Shown: piece by piece, positions 12,010 through 21,330 of the stretch | Position numbering within the stretch: position 1 is the first letter of the stretch | How the letters are laid out: the number at the start of each line of letters is the position of its first letter | Translations under genes and position numbers: made by a program | The notes under the pieces: model-generated | The model's input: only the letters and a program-made list of their open reading frames with translations | Databases searched by the model: none | What the model was told of the DNA's origin: nothing | Source: Bythopirellula polymerisocia | GTDB lineage: Bacteria > Planctomycetota > Planctomycetia > Pirellulales > Lacipirellulaceae | NCBI RefSeq assembly: GCF_007860015.1 | Contig: NZ_SJPS01000003.1 | Coordinates: forward strand, 310,001-374,000 | Direction of reading: 5' to 3' | Length of the DNA: 64,000 bases

Positions 12010-13092
12010 ATGACTGTAAAAACAACGAATAAACTGCTCGGAAATCACTCCGAAAGAATCCTGGAACTTGATGCCCTCCGCGGACTGGCGGCACTGGCAG
12101 TTGTGCTATTTCACTTCACCACTCGCTATGACAATTTATTCGGGCATGTGACGACCCTCTCGGCAAGTGTCCCTTGGGGCCACTATGGGGTCGATCTTTT
12201 TTTTATGCTCAGCGGATTCGTAATCCTCATGACGCTCGATCGGCAATCCGATCCCTGGAAATTCGCTTGGGGCCGTTTCTCGCGACTCTACCCTGCCTAC
12301 TGGGCGGCTGTCCTTGTCACTTTCGCAGTTGTCGCTTACTGCGGACTACCAGGGCAAGAGGTTTCATTCGGCGCAGCTTTGGTCAACCTGACCATGGTGC
12401 AATCCCTCTTAGATGCCCCCCACGTAGATGGGGCTTACTGGTCCCTGCAGGCCGAGCTAATTTTTTACGCTAACATGCTAGTCTGCTATCGACTTGGCGC
12501 GTTCCGCCGCCCTCGGCTCACGCTTGCCGTTTGGGTAGGCATTGCCGGACTCATTCACTTGTTAATATCGTCGTCAGAAAACTCAGTACCGGTCCTGGCC
12601 AATCTTGCCAATAAAGTCGCTACGATCACCAGTCTAAAATACATCCCTTTGTTTGCAGTCGGTATGCTCCTCTACCACGCCCGTCAACAAGGAAGGCTGA
12701 CGCGGCTTGATCTAGTCACTTTACTTGGCTGCTGGGCCACTGTCGGCCTCTTCGACGGGATGGCCCACGCTCTGGTCGCCAGCCTGCTTTCGGTCTGCCT
12801 GTTTCTGGCTGTCCAAGGTTACCTGCCGCACCTCAAGTCTCGCGTACTCATTGCGCTAGGTGCCCTCTCTTATCCGCTTTATCTAATCCATCAGAACATC
12901 GGCTTTGTGCTTATTCGCTGGCTTGAGTCTCTGGCAGTGCCCCCTAGCTGGGCGATCGGTGCGGCCGTTGTTCTGGCGTTCTTGCTGGCTGCCTTGTTGC
13001 ACCAATTGGTAGAAAAGCCAGCCTTGGCGGCGCTACGTCGAAGTGGAAAAAGTGTCCAGCGCACCCCTGCGCGAATTCTGAATCCGGCGTGA
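12010..13092 (+). CDS. Acyltransferase 3 family membrane protein
   Basis: A 360-residue integral membrane acyltransferase (acyltransferase 3/OafA-like family) that would O-acylate a cell-surface polysaccharide or similar acceptor. The family hallmark LDALRGLAALAVVLFHF is near residue 20, with GHYGVDLFFMLSGFVI following. About ten hydrophobic helices and the late motif LSYPLYLIHQNIGF are present. I choose ATG 12010, just before the conserved N-terminus. The frame stays open to 11824 and an ATG at 11953 is possible, but the extra residues look non-coding. It has no same-strand partner nearby. The acceptor is unknown. Confidence 0.88.
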   Translation: MTVKTTNKLLGNHSERILELDALRGLAALAVVLFHFTTRYDNLFGHVTTLSASVPWGHYGVDLFFMLSGFVILMTLDRQSDPWKFAWGRFSRLYPAYWAAVLVTFAVVAYCGLPGQEVSFGAALVNLTMVQSLLDAPHVDGAYWSLQAELIFYANMLVCYRLGAFRRPRLTLAVWVGIAGLIHLLISSSENSVPVLANLANKVATITSLKYIPLFAVGMLLYHARQQGRLTRLDLVTLLGCWATVGLFDGMAHALVASLLSVCLFLAVQGYLPHLKSRVLIALGALSYPLYLIHQNIGFVLIRWLESLAVPPSWAIGAAVVLAFLLAALLHQLVEKPALAALRRSGKSVQRTPARILNPA

Positions 13093-13381
13093 CCTACGTA
13101 AGCCTGTCCGCATCACAAATCCCCTGACCCGCATTCACTGCTTCATTTCACTTTAAATTCGCTTCTATCGCAGTAAAACTACCCAGATCGGGATTGCCCG
13201 AAACCCTCGATTGCCTAACAATTGCCACAGAGTCGATATTGGCCCGTTCATTCGCTGAGGCGAGAGGCGGGGTTGTTGGCCGGTTTCAAGATTTCTCGAA
13301 ACTTCATCTCTGGATTCAGCAGCAACAAAGGAAAATTGGGATCGGACTTATTCATTGGTCCGAAATTGCTGAGGTTGTGTC
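13093..13381. other. Intergenic region without a recognisable gene
   Basis: No convincing open frame, repeat or RNA is seen between the acyltransferase and the small basic protein gene. Confidence 0.35.
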
Positions 13382-13564
13382 ATGGATCGCGCGACCGTCT
13401 ATGAAGACGAATTACCGGAAGATGACCGCACGTCAAAAGGGGGCTCTCGCCCCTTAAGCAAATGGAAGAAACGACGTGGCTTTACCCGCAAGAATCGTCG
13501 TCCCTCTCGCCCCACCACTCATATTGGTCAGCGGAATAACCACCGATTGCGCCAACTAGGCTAA
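13382..13564 (+). CDS. Small basic hypothetical protein
   Basis: A 60-residue frame with a composition that looks real: an acidic start (MDRATVYEDELPEDDR) and then a very basic segment rich in Arg/Lys (KWKKRRGFTRKNRRPSR). It ends HIGQRNNHRLRQLG. A GAGG lies about 11 bases before ATG 13382. Such a split acidic/basic short protein could bind nucleic acid or the ribosome, but I recognise no family. It stands alone, with about 200 bp of non-coding DNA on each side. Confidence 0.4.
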   Translation: MDRATVYEDELPEDDRTSKGGSRPLSKWKKRRGFTRKNRRPSRPTTHIGQRNNHRLRQLG

Positions 13565-13766
13565 GTTTCCTATAGATGGCACTTTGAGAGTCTGCGCTTC
13601 AAACAAATCGACTCTTAATAGAATCGCATTTTTTCGATTGAGTGAGGTATTTTTTGCCACGGAATGAGGCGGACCGAACAAAGCTAGGACGCCGGCTTCA
13701 GTATTTTCCGTGTAAATCCCTGGCTAACCAATAATGTCTTTAGTTGCGGGCAGATATCTTGCTGGA

Positions 13767-14423
13767 CTACTCCAGATTTTCTGCCTTTTGGTCACTCTCG
13801 GCCAGCACTGCTTTGGTCGTGGCATGTTTCAGGGCCGGTTTTTCCAGCACTTGCAGAATCTCCGCGTGAGTTTGCTTCTTCAAATCGACGTCGACGACGA
13901 AGTCCCCTTGCAGAAAATTGCGGCCTAGAAGCATGGGGTACTTCATGCGCGAACGGTCATTCAGCGTGACCAGCACCTGCTTTTTCACGTCGTTCCAGCA
14001 AAGTGTCAACTCGACTTTATAGCGTTCCTCAGCCACGGCGGATGTCTTCACGGTGCCGATTTCCTCGATCCGGCTTTCGATCCATTGCGACTCGTCGCGA
14101 TGGTTTTTGACTCGTATGCGAATTTTCTTCCCAACATTGTCGGCCATCTGAGGAGACTCGTCCTCGATTGCCCATTCCTCGACGTGCAGCGAAGAGGTCG
14201 TTGCTCCCGTATCAACGCGGGCCTTGAAGTCCAACTCGCTCTTCGATTCAGCGATGATGGTCGTGGGACCAATAATTCGTTTTTCTGCAATGCGAACGGG
14301 CGGAGTCTCTTCAGCAATCGCATACCAACAGAAAGGCCCTAATCCCACGATCGCAGTGAGAGAAACAGTCTTGGCCGAACGAAGAATTCTTTTCTTTAAA
14401 GTCATAGATTTTGCCGAGTCCAT
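13767..14423 (-). CDS. Retropepsin-like protein of the ATP-dependent zinc protease (DUF785/RimK-associated) family
   Basis: A 218-residue protein with an N-terminal hydrophobic segment (about residues 18-37), so probably exported or membrane-anchored. The core domain has the aspartyl-protease-like signature ARVDTGATTSSLH, with Asp71-Thr-Gly-Ala. It also has the late strand motif MKYPMLLGRNFLQGDFVVDV, both typical of the family annotated as putative ATP-dependent zinc protease, now regarded as retropepsin-like. The start at 14423 has GGAAGGATC about 10 bases upstream. The family occurs next to RimK-type ligases in many genomes, but none is seen here. The C-terminal 40 residues are low-complexity. 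Confidence 0.85.
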   Translation of the reverse strand: MDSAKSMTLKKRILRSAKTVSLTAIVGLGPFCWYAIAEETPPVRIAEKRIIGPTTIIAESKSELDFKARVDTGATTSSLHVEEWAIEDESPQMADNVGKKIRIRVKNHRDESQWIESRIEEIGTVKTSAVAEERYKVELTLCWNDVKKQVLVTLNDRSRMKYPMLLGRNFLQGDFVVDVDLKKQTHAEILQVLEKPALKHATTKAVLAESDQKAENLE

Positions 14424-14633
14424 GGCGAGGATCCTTCCCTGGATACATATATGGTAAGAGAACAGCCGAATTCAAGCGAATTCGGGTAATTCCCGCAATC
14501 CCGATCTACTCGAAACGCTAGCAGCAGAGCTCCCAAGAGACTCTCCTAAGCCTTCCAGAACGGCTATTCCCAGGCCAAGGACCTCGGTAAACTGGGGAAC
14601 TTTACAGACCTAACGTAAATAGGGTGTGATACG

Positions 14634-16409
14634 TTGACATTCGAAGCCTGGCTTACCGTTCTTGTCATCGTTGGCATCTTCTATGGACTGCTGCGGAATA
14701 TTGCGCCGCCAGACCTGCTTTTTGTGATGGGAACAGCACTGCTGGCACTCGCGGGTGTGATCACTCCCAATGAAGCATTTGCCGGTTTCTCAAACTCGGG
14801 CATGCTAACGGTCGCCTTCCTCTTTGTCGTCGCTGCCGCACTGCGTGAGACAGGAATCCTCAATTATGTTGGCACACGACTTTTGGGTGGAGCCGCAGAT
14901 GACCGTGGCGTACTGAAGCGACTCTCCTTAGTCGTGATCCCTACCTCCGCATTCCTCAACAACACTCCCATCGTGGCGATGCTGATGCCGGTCGTGCTGG
15001 ATTGGTGCCGCCAGCGTCAAGTCAGCCCGTCGAAACTGCTGATTCCCCTTTCCTACCTGGCCATTCTCGGTGGCACTTGCACTTTGATCGGTACTTCTAC
15101 GAACCTGGTCGTACAAGGATTAATGATCCAGAACGATATTCCCGGCATGGGACTCTTCGAAATTGGTTGGGTCGGACTCCCATATGCCATTGTCGGTGTT
15201 ACCTATCTGTGGACCATAGGTCGCCGATTGCTCCCCGAACGCACCGAACTACTTGAACAGCTTGGCCAGTCGCGGCGCGAGTACGTGGTTGAAATGCAAG
15301 TGCGTCCCGGCAGTAACATTGTCGCTAAGACGGTCGATGCAGCCGGACTCCGTCGCCTCCATGGTCTGTTCTTGATCGAAATAGAACGTGATGAAGAGCT
15401 ATTGTCCCCTGTTAGTCCCGACGAAACTTTGCAAGCTAATGACCGTTTAGTGTTTGCTGGCATTATTTCCAGTGTAGTCGAACTCCAGAAGATTCCTGGC
15501 CTGGCATCGGTTGCCGACGCCGCAGAGGAACTATCCCCACGTGAACTATTGCAGCGCCGGCTGGCGGAAGTCGTGGTCTCAGCAGATTCCCGCCTGGTGG
15601 GCCGCACTATTCGCGATGCCGACTTTCGGGCCACCTATGGAGCAGCCGTGGTTGCCGTGCATCGTGGTGGCAGTCGCATCGACAGCAAGATCGGAGACAT
15701 TCGTTTGCAGCAGGGAGATACCCTCCTCCTGCAAACTCAACCTCACTTCGCTCGGGCATATCGCAACGATCCTGCGTTCTATTTGGTCAGCGAAATCGAC
15801 GACTTCCGGCCACTCAGACACGATCGTGCCTGGATTGCCTTGCCCCTCTTGGCAGTGCTTATCCTCCTGATGGCTACCGGCATCGTCGATACGATGATTG
15901 CCTCGGCGCTCATCGCAGGAACCATGATATTCACCGGGTGCATCTCGGCAGGTGAGGCGCGACGCAGCATCGAATGGCAAGTTCTGGTCACGATCGCGGC
16001 GTCGTTCGGAGTGGGGCTGGCGCTAGAAAAATCGGGCGTCGCCGCCACGCTTGCGGGAGTCCTGGTCGATTCGACCAAAGTCATGGGCCCCCTGGCGGCC
16101 CTGGCATGCATTTATGTCTTAGCATCGATCCTGACAGAGATGGTGACTAACAACGCGATTGCAGTATTGTTGTTTCCGATCTGCCTGGAAACCGCCAAGT
16201 TGCTCGAAGTCGACTCAAGACCCTTCTTGATGGCATTGGCATTAGCCGCATCCGCAAGCTTCATGACACCTATTGGCTATCAGACGAACATGATGGTCTA
16301 TGGCCCGGGTGGCTACAAGTTTGGCGATTACATGCGAGTAGGAGCGCCCTTGAATCTATTGCTGGGAATTGTCGCGATCATTCTGGTTCCTTGGGTCTGG
16401 CCTTTCTGA
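14634..16409 (+). CDS. SLC13/DASS family permease with two TrkA-C domains
   Basis: A 591-residue inner-membrane anion permease of the SLC13 (Na+/sulfate, dicarboxylate) type. The N-terminal helices carry the family signature GTSTNLVVQGLMIQ. The middle holds two RCK-C/TrkA-C regulatory domains (about residues 205-290 and 300-380). The C-terminal half repeats the transport fold with MTPIGYQTNMMVYGPGGYKFGDY. This order is standard for bacterial sulfate/cation-coupled permeases. The start codon is TTG 14634, preceded by AGGGTG; no better start exists before the first helix. It converges with a minus-strand gene 12 bp away. Sulfate uptake or export would fit a genome rich in sulfatases, which is inference. 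Confidence 0.9.
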   Translation: MTFEAWLTVLVIVGIFYGLLRNIAPPDLLFVMGTALLALAGVITPNEAFAGFSNSGMLTVAFLFVVAAALRETGILNYVGTRLLGGAADDRGVLKRLSLVVIPTSAFLNNTPIVAMLMPVVLDWCRQRQVSPSKLLIPLSYLAILGGTCTLIGTSTNLVVQGLMIQNDIPGMGLFEIGWVGLPYAIVGVTYLWTIGRRLLPERTELLEQLGQSRREYVVEMQVRPGSNIVAKTVDAAGLRRLHGLFLIEIERDEELLSPVSPDETLQANDRLVFAGIISSVVELQKIPGLASVADAAEELSPRELLQRRLAEVVVSADSRLVGRTIRDADFRATYGAAVVAVHRGGSRIDSKIGDIRLQQGDTLLLQTQPHFARAYRNDPAFYLVSEIDDFRPLRHDRAWIALPLLAVLILLMATGIVDTMIASALIAGTMIFTGCISAGEARRSIEWQVLVTIAASFGVGLALEKSGVAATLAGVLVDSTKVMGPLAALACIYVLASILTEMVTNNAIAVLLFPICLETAKLLEVDSRPFLMALALAASASFMTPIGYQTNMMVYGPGGYKFGDYMRVGAPLNLLLGIVAIILVPWVWPF

Positions 16410-16420
16410 GCCCTTTCGCT

Positions 16421-16714
16421 CTACATCTTCGCAAACTTGCCAACAAAGCCGGCTGCCGTGGCGTCGGTCTCTTTCAGCGGATCGACGAGCTTCACCGAAT
16501 CGATCGAGGAGAAATTCATCAGAATATACCGCCCTCCCATGGCATCGGGGTTGTTGCGCTCTAGGAGAATCATCGTTCCCTTGAGCATGAACCCCTTAAA
16601 AGGCATCTGTTCATTGAGCGAGTTTGTTACGATTCCCCGACTAGGAATACTCGCTGGCCATTCCTGGAAGAAAGCCTGCCACTGCTGGGCGGTCGATTGG
16701 GTGAGTTCGCTCAT
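16421..16714 (-). CDS. Small conserved hypothetical protein
   Basis: A 97-residue soluble protein with a compact mixed alpha/beta composition: an amphipathic start (MSELTQSTAQQWQAFFQEWP), then ILLERNNPDAMGGRYILMNFSSIDSVKL. I believe similar short proteins are common in planctomycetes, but no function is known to me. It has no signal peptide. A second in-frame ATG at 16723 would add three residues. It lies 60 bp downstream of the quinone-reductase-like gene on the same strand, so co-transcription is plausible. Confidence 0.65.
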   Translation of the reverse strand: MSELTQSTAQQWQAFFQEWPASIPSRGIVTNSLNEQMPFKGFMLKGTMILLERNNPDAMGGRYILMNFSSIDSVKLVDPLKETDATAAGFVGKFAKM

Positions 16715-16774
16715 GGGTCGCATATCCGAGGGTGGTGGGGACAGAATCTTCGAAAATATAGCTTACGTGCTGGC

Positions 16775-17716
16775 TTACTCCGCTATATTCAACACGAGTT
16801 TGCCACTAAAACCGCCTTTTTCGATCCTAACATGGGCCTGCTCAGCGTCCCCATGGGAGAATGTTTCGGCGACGGTCACCTTGAGTTGGTCGGCCGAATA
16901 CATTCGCACTAGTTCCCGCAAATCCTCGGCTCGAGGGATCGCGAGCATGATGCGACCTTTCTTCTTACAGGGTAAGGTCGCTAGCGACATCACCAACCCT
17001 CGAAAGCTTGGCTCAGTGGATACAAAGTACCCGGTTTCGTTCATCACCCGCTTCGCCCTTCTGAAGGAACTCTTTCCGGCGGCATCAAAGACAATATCCC
17101 ATCGGCGATCCAAGTCGCTAAAATTCTGATCCTCATAGTTGATGAAATCATCGGCCCCCAGGGAGCGCACAAAATCCTCGTGCTTGCCGCTGGCGACTGC
17201 GGTTACCCGTGCACCATTGGCCTTGGCGATTTGTACGGCGAATGCGCCGACTCCGCCGCTGCCTCCGTTTACGAGTACTTCGTTACTGGCTTGCATGTGA
17301 CCATGGTCACGCAGTGATTGCAGAGCGGTCGAACCGGCCAAAGGAATGGCTGCCGCTTCCTCGAATGGCATCGCGGCGGGGATAGCTGCAACGCATCTGT
17401 CCCGACAGGTGACGAATTCTGCGTATGCCCCTCCGTAGAGGCGATACAGATACGCAAGAACTCGATCTCCCACCGAGAACGAACCGTTGTCGCCACAGGC
17501 CTCGACAATGCCGGCCACATCGTATCCTGGAATCCGCGGAAATCCCCCAGGAATCAAAAACCTCGCCTCGCCACTTCGCAGCCGCGCCTCAACCGGATTG
17601 ACCCCCGCCGCCATAACGCGAATAAGAACTTCGTCCTTCTCAGGTTTAGGCTGCGCAACTTCTGCCAGTTGGAGTACGCTGGGGTCGCCGTAGTCTTTGT
17701 AGATGATTGCCCGCAT
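16775..17716 (-). CDS. Zinc-free MDR family NADPH:quinone oxidoreductase
   Basis: A 313-residue medium-chain dehydrogenase/reductase of the quinone oxidoreductase type. The N-terminal GroES-like domain contains VNPVEARLRSG and the family pattern PGYDVAGIVEACG. The Rossmann domain shows VNGGSGGVGAFAVQIAKANGA, the nucleotide-binding glycine motif. The structural zinc cysteine cluster of alcohol dehydrogenases is absent, as expected for quinone reductases. I start at the ATG at 17716, because AAGGA lies 9 bases upstream; the ATG at 17725 sits directly on that ribosome binding site. Likely cytoplasmic; the substrate is unknown. Confidence 0.9.
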   Translation of the reverse strand: MRAIIYKDYGDPSVLQLAEVAQPKPEKDEVLIRVMAAGVNPVEARLRSGEARFLIPGGFPRIPGYDVAGIVEACGDNGSFSVGDRVLAYLYRLYGGAYAEFVTCRDRCVAAIPAAMPFEEAAAIPLAGSTALQSLRDHGHMQASNEVLVNGGSGGVGAFAVQIAKANGARVTAVASGKHEDFVRSLGADDFINYEDQNFSDLDRRWDIVFDAAGKSSFRRAKRVMNETGYFVSTEPSFRGLVMSLATLPCKKKGRIMLAIPRAEDLRELVRMYSADQLKVTVAETFSHGDAEQAHVRIEKGGFSGKLVLNIAE

Positions 17717-17754
17717 GCTCGGCATCCTTTCCTGGAATTACTGAAGTGTAAATT

Positions 17755-19623
17755 CTACTCATTACTCAGAATCGCTCCAGTGCTGCGGATTTGCAGTTCG
17801 TGCTGCGGATCAAATTTCGATCCGCGGAGATCGACGAGATAGAAATCGACCCCTTCGATCTTGGCACCACGCAGATCAGCGCCACAAAGGTTTGCCTTGC
17901 GGATTTCCTCAGGACGTTTGAAATACATCTCTTCGCGCTCGTCGGTGTAAAAACCTGTCATACTCCCTTCACGTGCGATAGGGCTTCCGACCAAACCGCT
18001 CCGCGAAGATCCCATGTGAAATGTTGCCCCCCGCAGATCGGCTCCTCGTAAATTGGCCCGTTCCCATTCGATTTCCGCTAGAAATGCACCCGTGAGATCG
18101 GCCTTGCGAAAGTCTGCGTCGGGGAATTTTGATCCTGTTAAGTGAGCACTACAGAGTTTTGCCTCTGCAAACCGAGCCTGAGTTATGTGAATATCTTCCA
18201 TTTGGGCCTGCCTGAGGTTGGCTCGCTCAAAGCTGGTTCCCGTTAGCTGATTGCTCCGCAGATCGATTCTTGACAAATCGGCGTTGGAAAAATTGGCACC
18301 CGTGAAATCACAGTCTTCCAAAAACGTCCCGGTGAGAATAGCTTCTTTCAAAATGGCATTCCTAGCTTCCGTAGATTTGAGTATTGCACCTGACAAATCG
18401 GCCCTCGTCAAATCGCTTCCTGAGAGATTGGAATCCATAAACTCTGCACGTCTCATATTTGCATGCGACAAATCGGAATCTCGCAAACAAGTCACGAAGA
18501 AGTTAGCCGAGGGGCCATGAATGCGTTTGAGACTTGCTCCAGTCAGATCAGCACTGTTGAAAAAGGTGCCTGTCACGTCTGCTTCATACAGCACAGAAGT
18601 TTTGAGGTCTGCTCCACTGAAATCGCAACATGCAAGTTTTGCACCGCTAAGATCAAGAACGGGCCATTTTACCCTGGGAAAATATCCCCCCGCCAAATTC
18701 CATCTGCCTGTTCGCCTGGGTACTGGTCGCCAGACGGAATCGGCTTGTACCATAATACTTCCAGCCATCGGATGCGCCTTATCAGTCCTAGTTGACTCCA
18801 GAAGCTTCTCGATCCGCCGTAGCACCGAAGGTTGTTCTCTGCAGCTACGACCTACCAACTCAATAAGTTCGAATGGCAATCGCCGAGTCAGTGCTTTATA
18901 CGTTCTTCGTGAATCCAACGCAGTCATAAGACTTTCTGCGGCAAGAGACAATTGGATCGAAGAATGACGTAGCAGTCTGAGGGTTTCCGGTGAACTACCG
19001 GTCTTAGCTGTCAAACGGGCAGCGGTTGCTATTGGCTCGCTTCCACCTACCAGCATGGTCAGACAGGCATAGGCTGCAGCTGAAAACTGTTTTTGTTTGG
19101 GAAATCGGTCGTGGATCTCTTCTACCAGCGCGTGGGCAGGGTCTGCAAGTGAGGAATCTTGAGCAAGACGATTAAGGACAATATTCGCCACTTGCGGCGA
19201 CCAACTCTGGCGGGCTTCCCTACCTAGTCGATTTATCACTGAGTTGCACTCCTGTGGGTAAACCGCCAATAGGTACTCAACGAGTTCATCCATTCCCCAG
19301 GGTTGCAGAACCAGAACAACGCCGTTGCGAGCAGCCGAGGTGATCGACGTCGCTACTACGAGCTGCGATGCATCGTGGACTCCGATCCCGAACGACTTGG
19401 GCTCATCGTAATAAACAAGTCTATCGTCGTCGGCGATCACGGCTGCCAAATGTGCCAGGGCCGTCGACTTGCCACATCCAGATTCGCCCACGATCCAGAC
19501 AAGTTCTCTGCAACCATCCTCGGCCAACTCCTGGATCACGTCTTCCAAAGGTCGGGAATCTCCATTCTCGCGAGTTGTCACTCGCGGACGGACTGGCGCA
19601 CGGGTTGGCACAATCGGTTGCAT
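17755..19623 (-). CDS. P-loop NTPase fused to pentapeptide-repeat domain
   Basis: A 622-residue two-part protein. The N-terminal NTPase region (about 20-130) has a Walker A motif GESGCGKST (residues 46-54). About 16 residues later comes a Walker B-like LVYYDE (Asp73-Glu74), then a sensor-like VVATSIT. A helical region follows to about 310. Residues about 330-610 consist of pentapeptide repeats of the A(D/N)LxG form (ANLRGADLRGA, ADLTGASLKRI), which would form a right-handed quadrilateral beta-helix. No signal peptide is present, so it is cytoplasmic. Some pentapeptide proteins mimic DNA and others are signalling or effector modules. The coupling to an NTPase suggests a regulated switch, but the function is unknown. 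The ribosome binding site is weak at 19623. Confidence 0.82.
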   Translation of the reverse strand: MQPIVPTRAPVRPRVTTRENGDSRPLEDVIQELAEDGCRELVWIVGESGCGKSTALAHLAAVIADDDRLVYYDEPKSFGIGVHDASQLVVATSITSAARNGVVLVLQPWGMDELVEYLLAVYPQECNSVINRLGREARQSWSPQVANIVLNRLAQDSSLADPAHALVEEIHDRFPKQKQFSAAAYACLTMLVGGSEPIATAARLTAKTGSSPETLRLLRHSSIQLSLAAESLMTALDSRRTYKALTRRLPFELIELVGRSCREQPSVLRRIEKLLESTRTDKAHPMAGSIMVQADSVWRPVPRRTGRWNLAGGYFPRVKWPVLDLSGAKLACCDFSGADLKTSVLYEADVTGTFFNSADLTGASLKRIHGPSANFFVTCLRDSDLSHANMRRAEFMDSNLSGSDLTRADLSGAILKSTEARNAILKEAILTGTFLEDCDFTGANFSNADLSRIDLRSNQLTGTSFERANLRQAQMEDIHITQARFAEAKLCSAHLTGSKFPDADFRKADLTGAFLAEIEWERANLRGADLRGATFHMGSSRSGLVGSPIAREGSMTGFYTDEREEMYFKRPEEIRKANLCGADLRGAKIEGVDFYLVDLRGSKFDPQHELQIRSTGAILSNE

Positions 19624-19637
19624 GAAACGAATAGCCG

Positions 19638-19913
19638 ATGAGAGGGGAGAGAGGTTTCGCCTCCATTATACGCAATTTGACTTGGAAGGAACGCCTTTTT
19701 GATGGCAGAGGGTTCGTTGGATCTCAGTTTCCCTCTGTCAGGATCGCCGCTATTCGGCAAGGTGCTTCCGAACTACCGGTGTGTCTAAATCGGTTGACTG
19801 ACCACGAGAGTGCACTCGAAGATCGAGAATTGAGATTACTCGAAAGATTAATGGAAATCATAGAGAATAAAACTCCCTCGCAAATCCAGACCGTTTTAAG
19901 TGACTCCTACTGA
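19638..19913 (+). CDS. Possible small hypothetical protein, doubtful start
   Basis: A 91-residue frame on the opposite strand between two minus-strand genes. Its last 45 residues look protein-like: a helix with LTDHESALEDRELRLLERLMEIIENK followed by TPSQIQTVLSDSY. The first half does not look coding. A short frame starting with ATG 19702 in another frame (MAEGSLDLSFPLSG) stops near 19787, just before the good segment begins, so a frameshifted small gene is possible. It overlaps the end of the DUF1080 gene by 7 bases. Confidence 0.25.
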   Translation: MRGERGFASIIRNLTWKERLFDGRGFVGSQFPSVRIAAIRQGASELPVCLNRLTDHESALEDRELRLLERLMEIIENKTPSQIQTVLSDSY

Positions 19914-20947
19914 GCTTCGACCACCCAGATATTACGAAAGACAACCTGGTCGTGGTGGTCTTGGAGGTAAAGCGGACCTGGTTCGCGATCGTCGCGAACT
20001 TCAGACTCGGGGGGGAGCACACGGCGGTTGTGAATGAGTACTCCATTGAGTCTCACACTCATCATGGGTGGTGAGATTTGCTGACCAGTTTTATCGTGAC
20101 GCGGCATAGAGTAGTCAACGTCGTACGTTTGCCAAGAAAGAGGTGGGTAGGTCAGGTTGACATCAGGCGGCAAGATCTCTTCGATTCCCCCACACCTACC
20201 AACCCACGAGTTGCGTTCGAAGCGACGATTAATAATAGTCCAACCAAAGGAATCAACGATTTGAATTTCGTACTTATTGCGAATGAATATGCCGCTATTT
20301 CCCCGATGCATTCCTCTGGCGGTCGGCATAAAGGGTGTGCGGAATTCTAAGTGCAACTGATAGTCCTGGAACGATTGCCGAGTCTTGGCACCACGATCTA
20401 ATAGATCATGTTCAACTATCTTGGCATCTCCCCAAGCCTCGGTGTTTGTTCCATCGAAGAGCACAGTTGCACCCTCAGGCGGTTGATCGCCCAACGTTGG
20501 CGATTCTCGCTGCACTTTGTGAAGTACGAATGAAACATCATTCAATTGATTGCGCAGCGACTGATCGCTGCCTCGCATCACACGGTTCTCTATGATTGCT
20601 TGCCAGTATTCATTTTTCTCTGCCAGCTTGTAACCATATTTTCCGAAGAATTCCGTTTTGCCATCCGTAGTTTTTCCTTGGAAGTATTGACGCTGCTTGC
20701 CATCCCATCCAGCTCCAGGCAGCCCCCCTTGAAACATGACACCTTCAAATTCCTCCTCTCCTAAAGCAATCACTTGGACAGCTATCGGCAGCACTCCGCC
20801 AGCCAAGCCCACATATTCACCTTGAACCAAGAAATCAGCTCCAGCCTCTTCGATGCTGGTGAACGTGGGATAACGATCCTCGGCGGCGAGAAGGGAAGTT
20901 GCAGAAAAAGCAATGAAAACAAGACAGAGGGTCAGCCATTGCGGCAT
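19907..20947 (-). CDS. DUF1080 domain secreted protein
   Basis: A 346-residue exported protein. The signal peptide is MPQWLTLCLVFIAFSATSLLAAE. An N-terminal segment of about 130 residues (FTSIEEAGADFLVQGEYVG...) resembles the domain that often precedes DUF1080 in planctomycetes. The DUF1080 domain runs from about GATVLFDGTNTEAWG to the C-terminus, with LHLEFRTPFMP, GNSGIFIRNKYEIQIVDSFG and GPLYLQDHHDQVVFRNIWV. I start at 20947, which has GGAGAG about 9 bases upstream; the longer frame to 21034 adds an unlikely leader. It is divergent from the next gene. A carbohydrate-active role is likely by family; the substrate is unknown. Confidence 0.88.
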   Translation of the reverse strand: MPQWLTLCLVFIAFSATSLLAAEDRYPTFTSIEEAGADFLVQGEYVGLAGGVLPIAVQVIALGEEEFEGVMFQGGLPGAGWDGKQRQYFQGKTTDGKTEFFGKYGYKLAEKNEYWQAIIENRVMRGSDQSLRNQLNDVSFVLHKVQRESPTLGDQPPEGATVLFDGTNTEAWGDAKIVEHDLLDRGAKTRQSFQDYQLHLEFRTPFMPTARGMHRGNSGIFIRNKYEIQIVDSFGWTIINRRFERNSWVGRCGGIEEILPPDVNLTYPPLSWQTYDVDYSMPRHDKTGQQISPPMMSVRLNGVLIHNRRVLPPESEVRDDREPGPLYLQDHHDQVVFRNIWVVEAQ

Positions 20948-21182
20948 TTTGATTACTCTCCAATTGGGAACTAATGCGTGAGGAAGTATCACTACGTGGT
21001 CGCCGAACGAATCAAGCGACTTTAAACTACACATGGTTTTACACCCCCCATAATACCATTGTTACCTCTCTCTTTCCGAGTGACCTTGTCCTGCCTAAAT
21101 CACCAGTCAAAGTGACTTAAAATGCAAAGAGGAATCTCGCTATTTCCGGTCCGCTTGATGCGATGACTGCAAAAAAGCTTCT

Positions 21183-21231
21183 GGTTGTGTCGCAATAACT
21201 AACGCCACATAATGTAAAGCGACACACAACC
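21183..21231. promoter_or_regulatory. Inverted repeat in divergent intergenic region
   Basis: GGTTGTGTCGC (21183-21193) and GCGACACACAACC (21219-21231) are near-perfect inverted copies around a 25-base spacer. They lie in the 383-bp gap between two divergent genes (20947 minus, 21331 plus). This could be a regulator-binding site or an RNA hairpin. Nothing else is recognised in the gap. Confidence 0.4.
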
Positions 21232-21330
21232 CCCTCCCGCAACGTATCGATTGCCTTGTTCAATATCTAGCTCCATCTTGCAAATCTCACTCCCGTTTTT
21301 ATCACAGAGCATCAAACGGCACCTGTCGCA

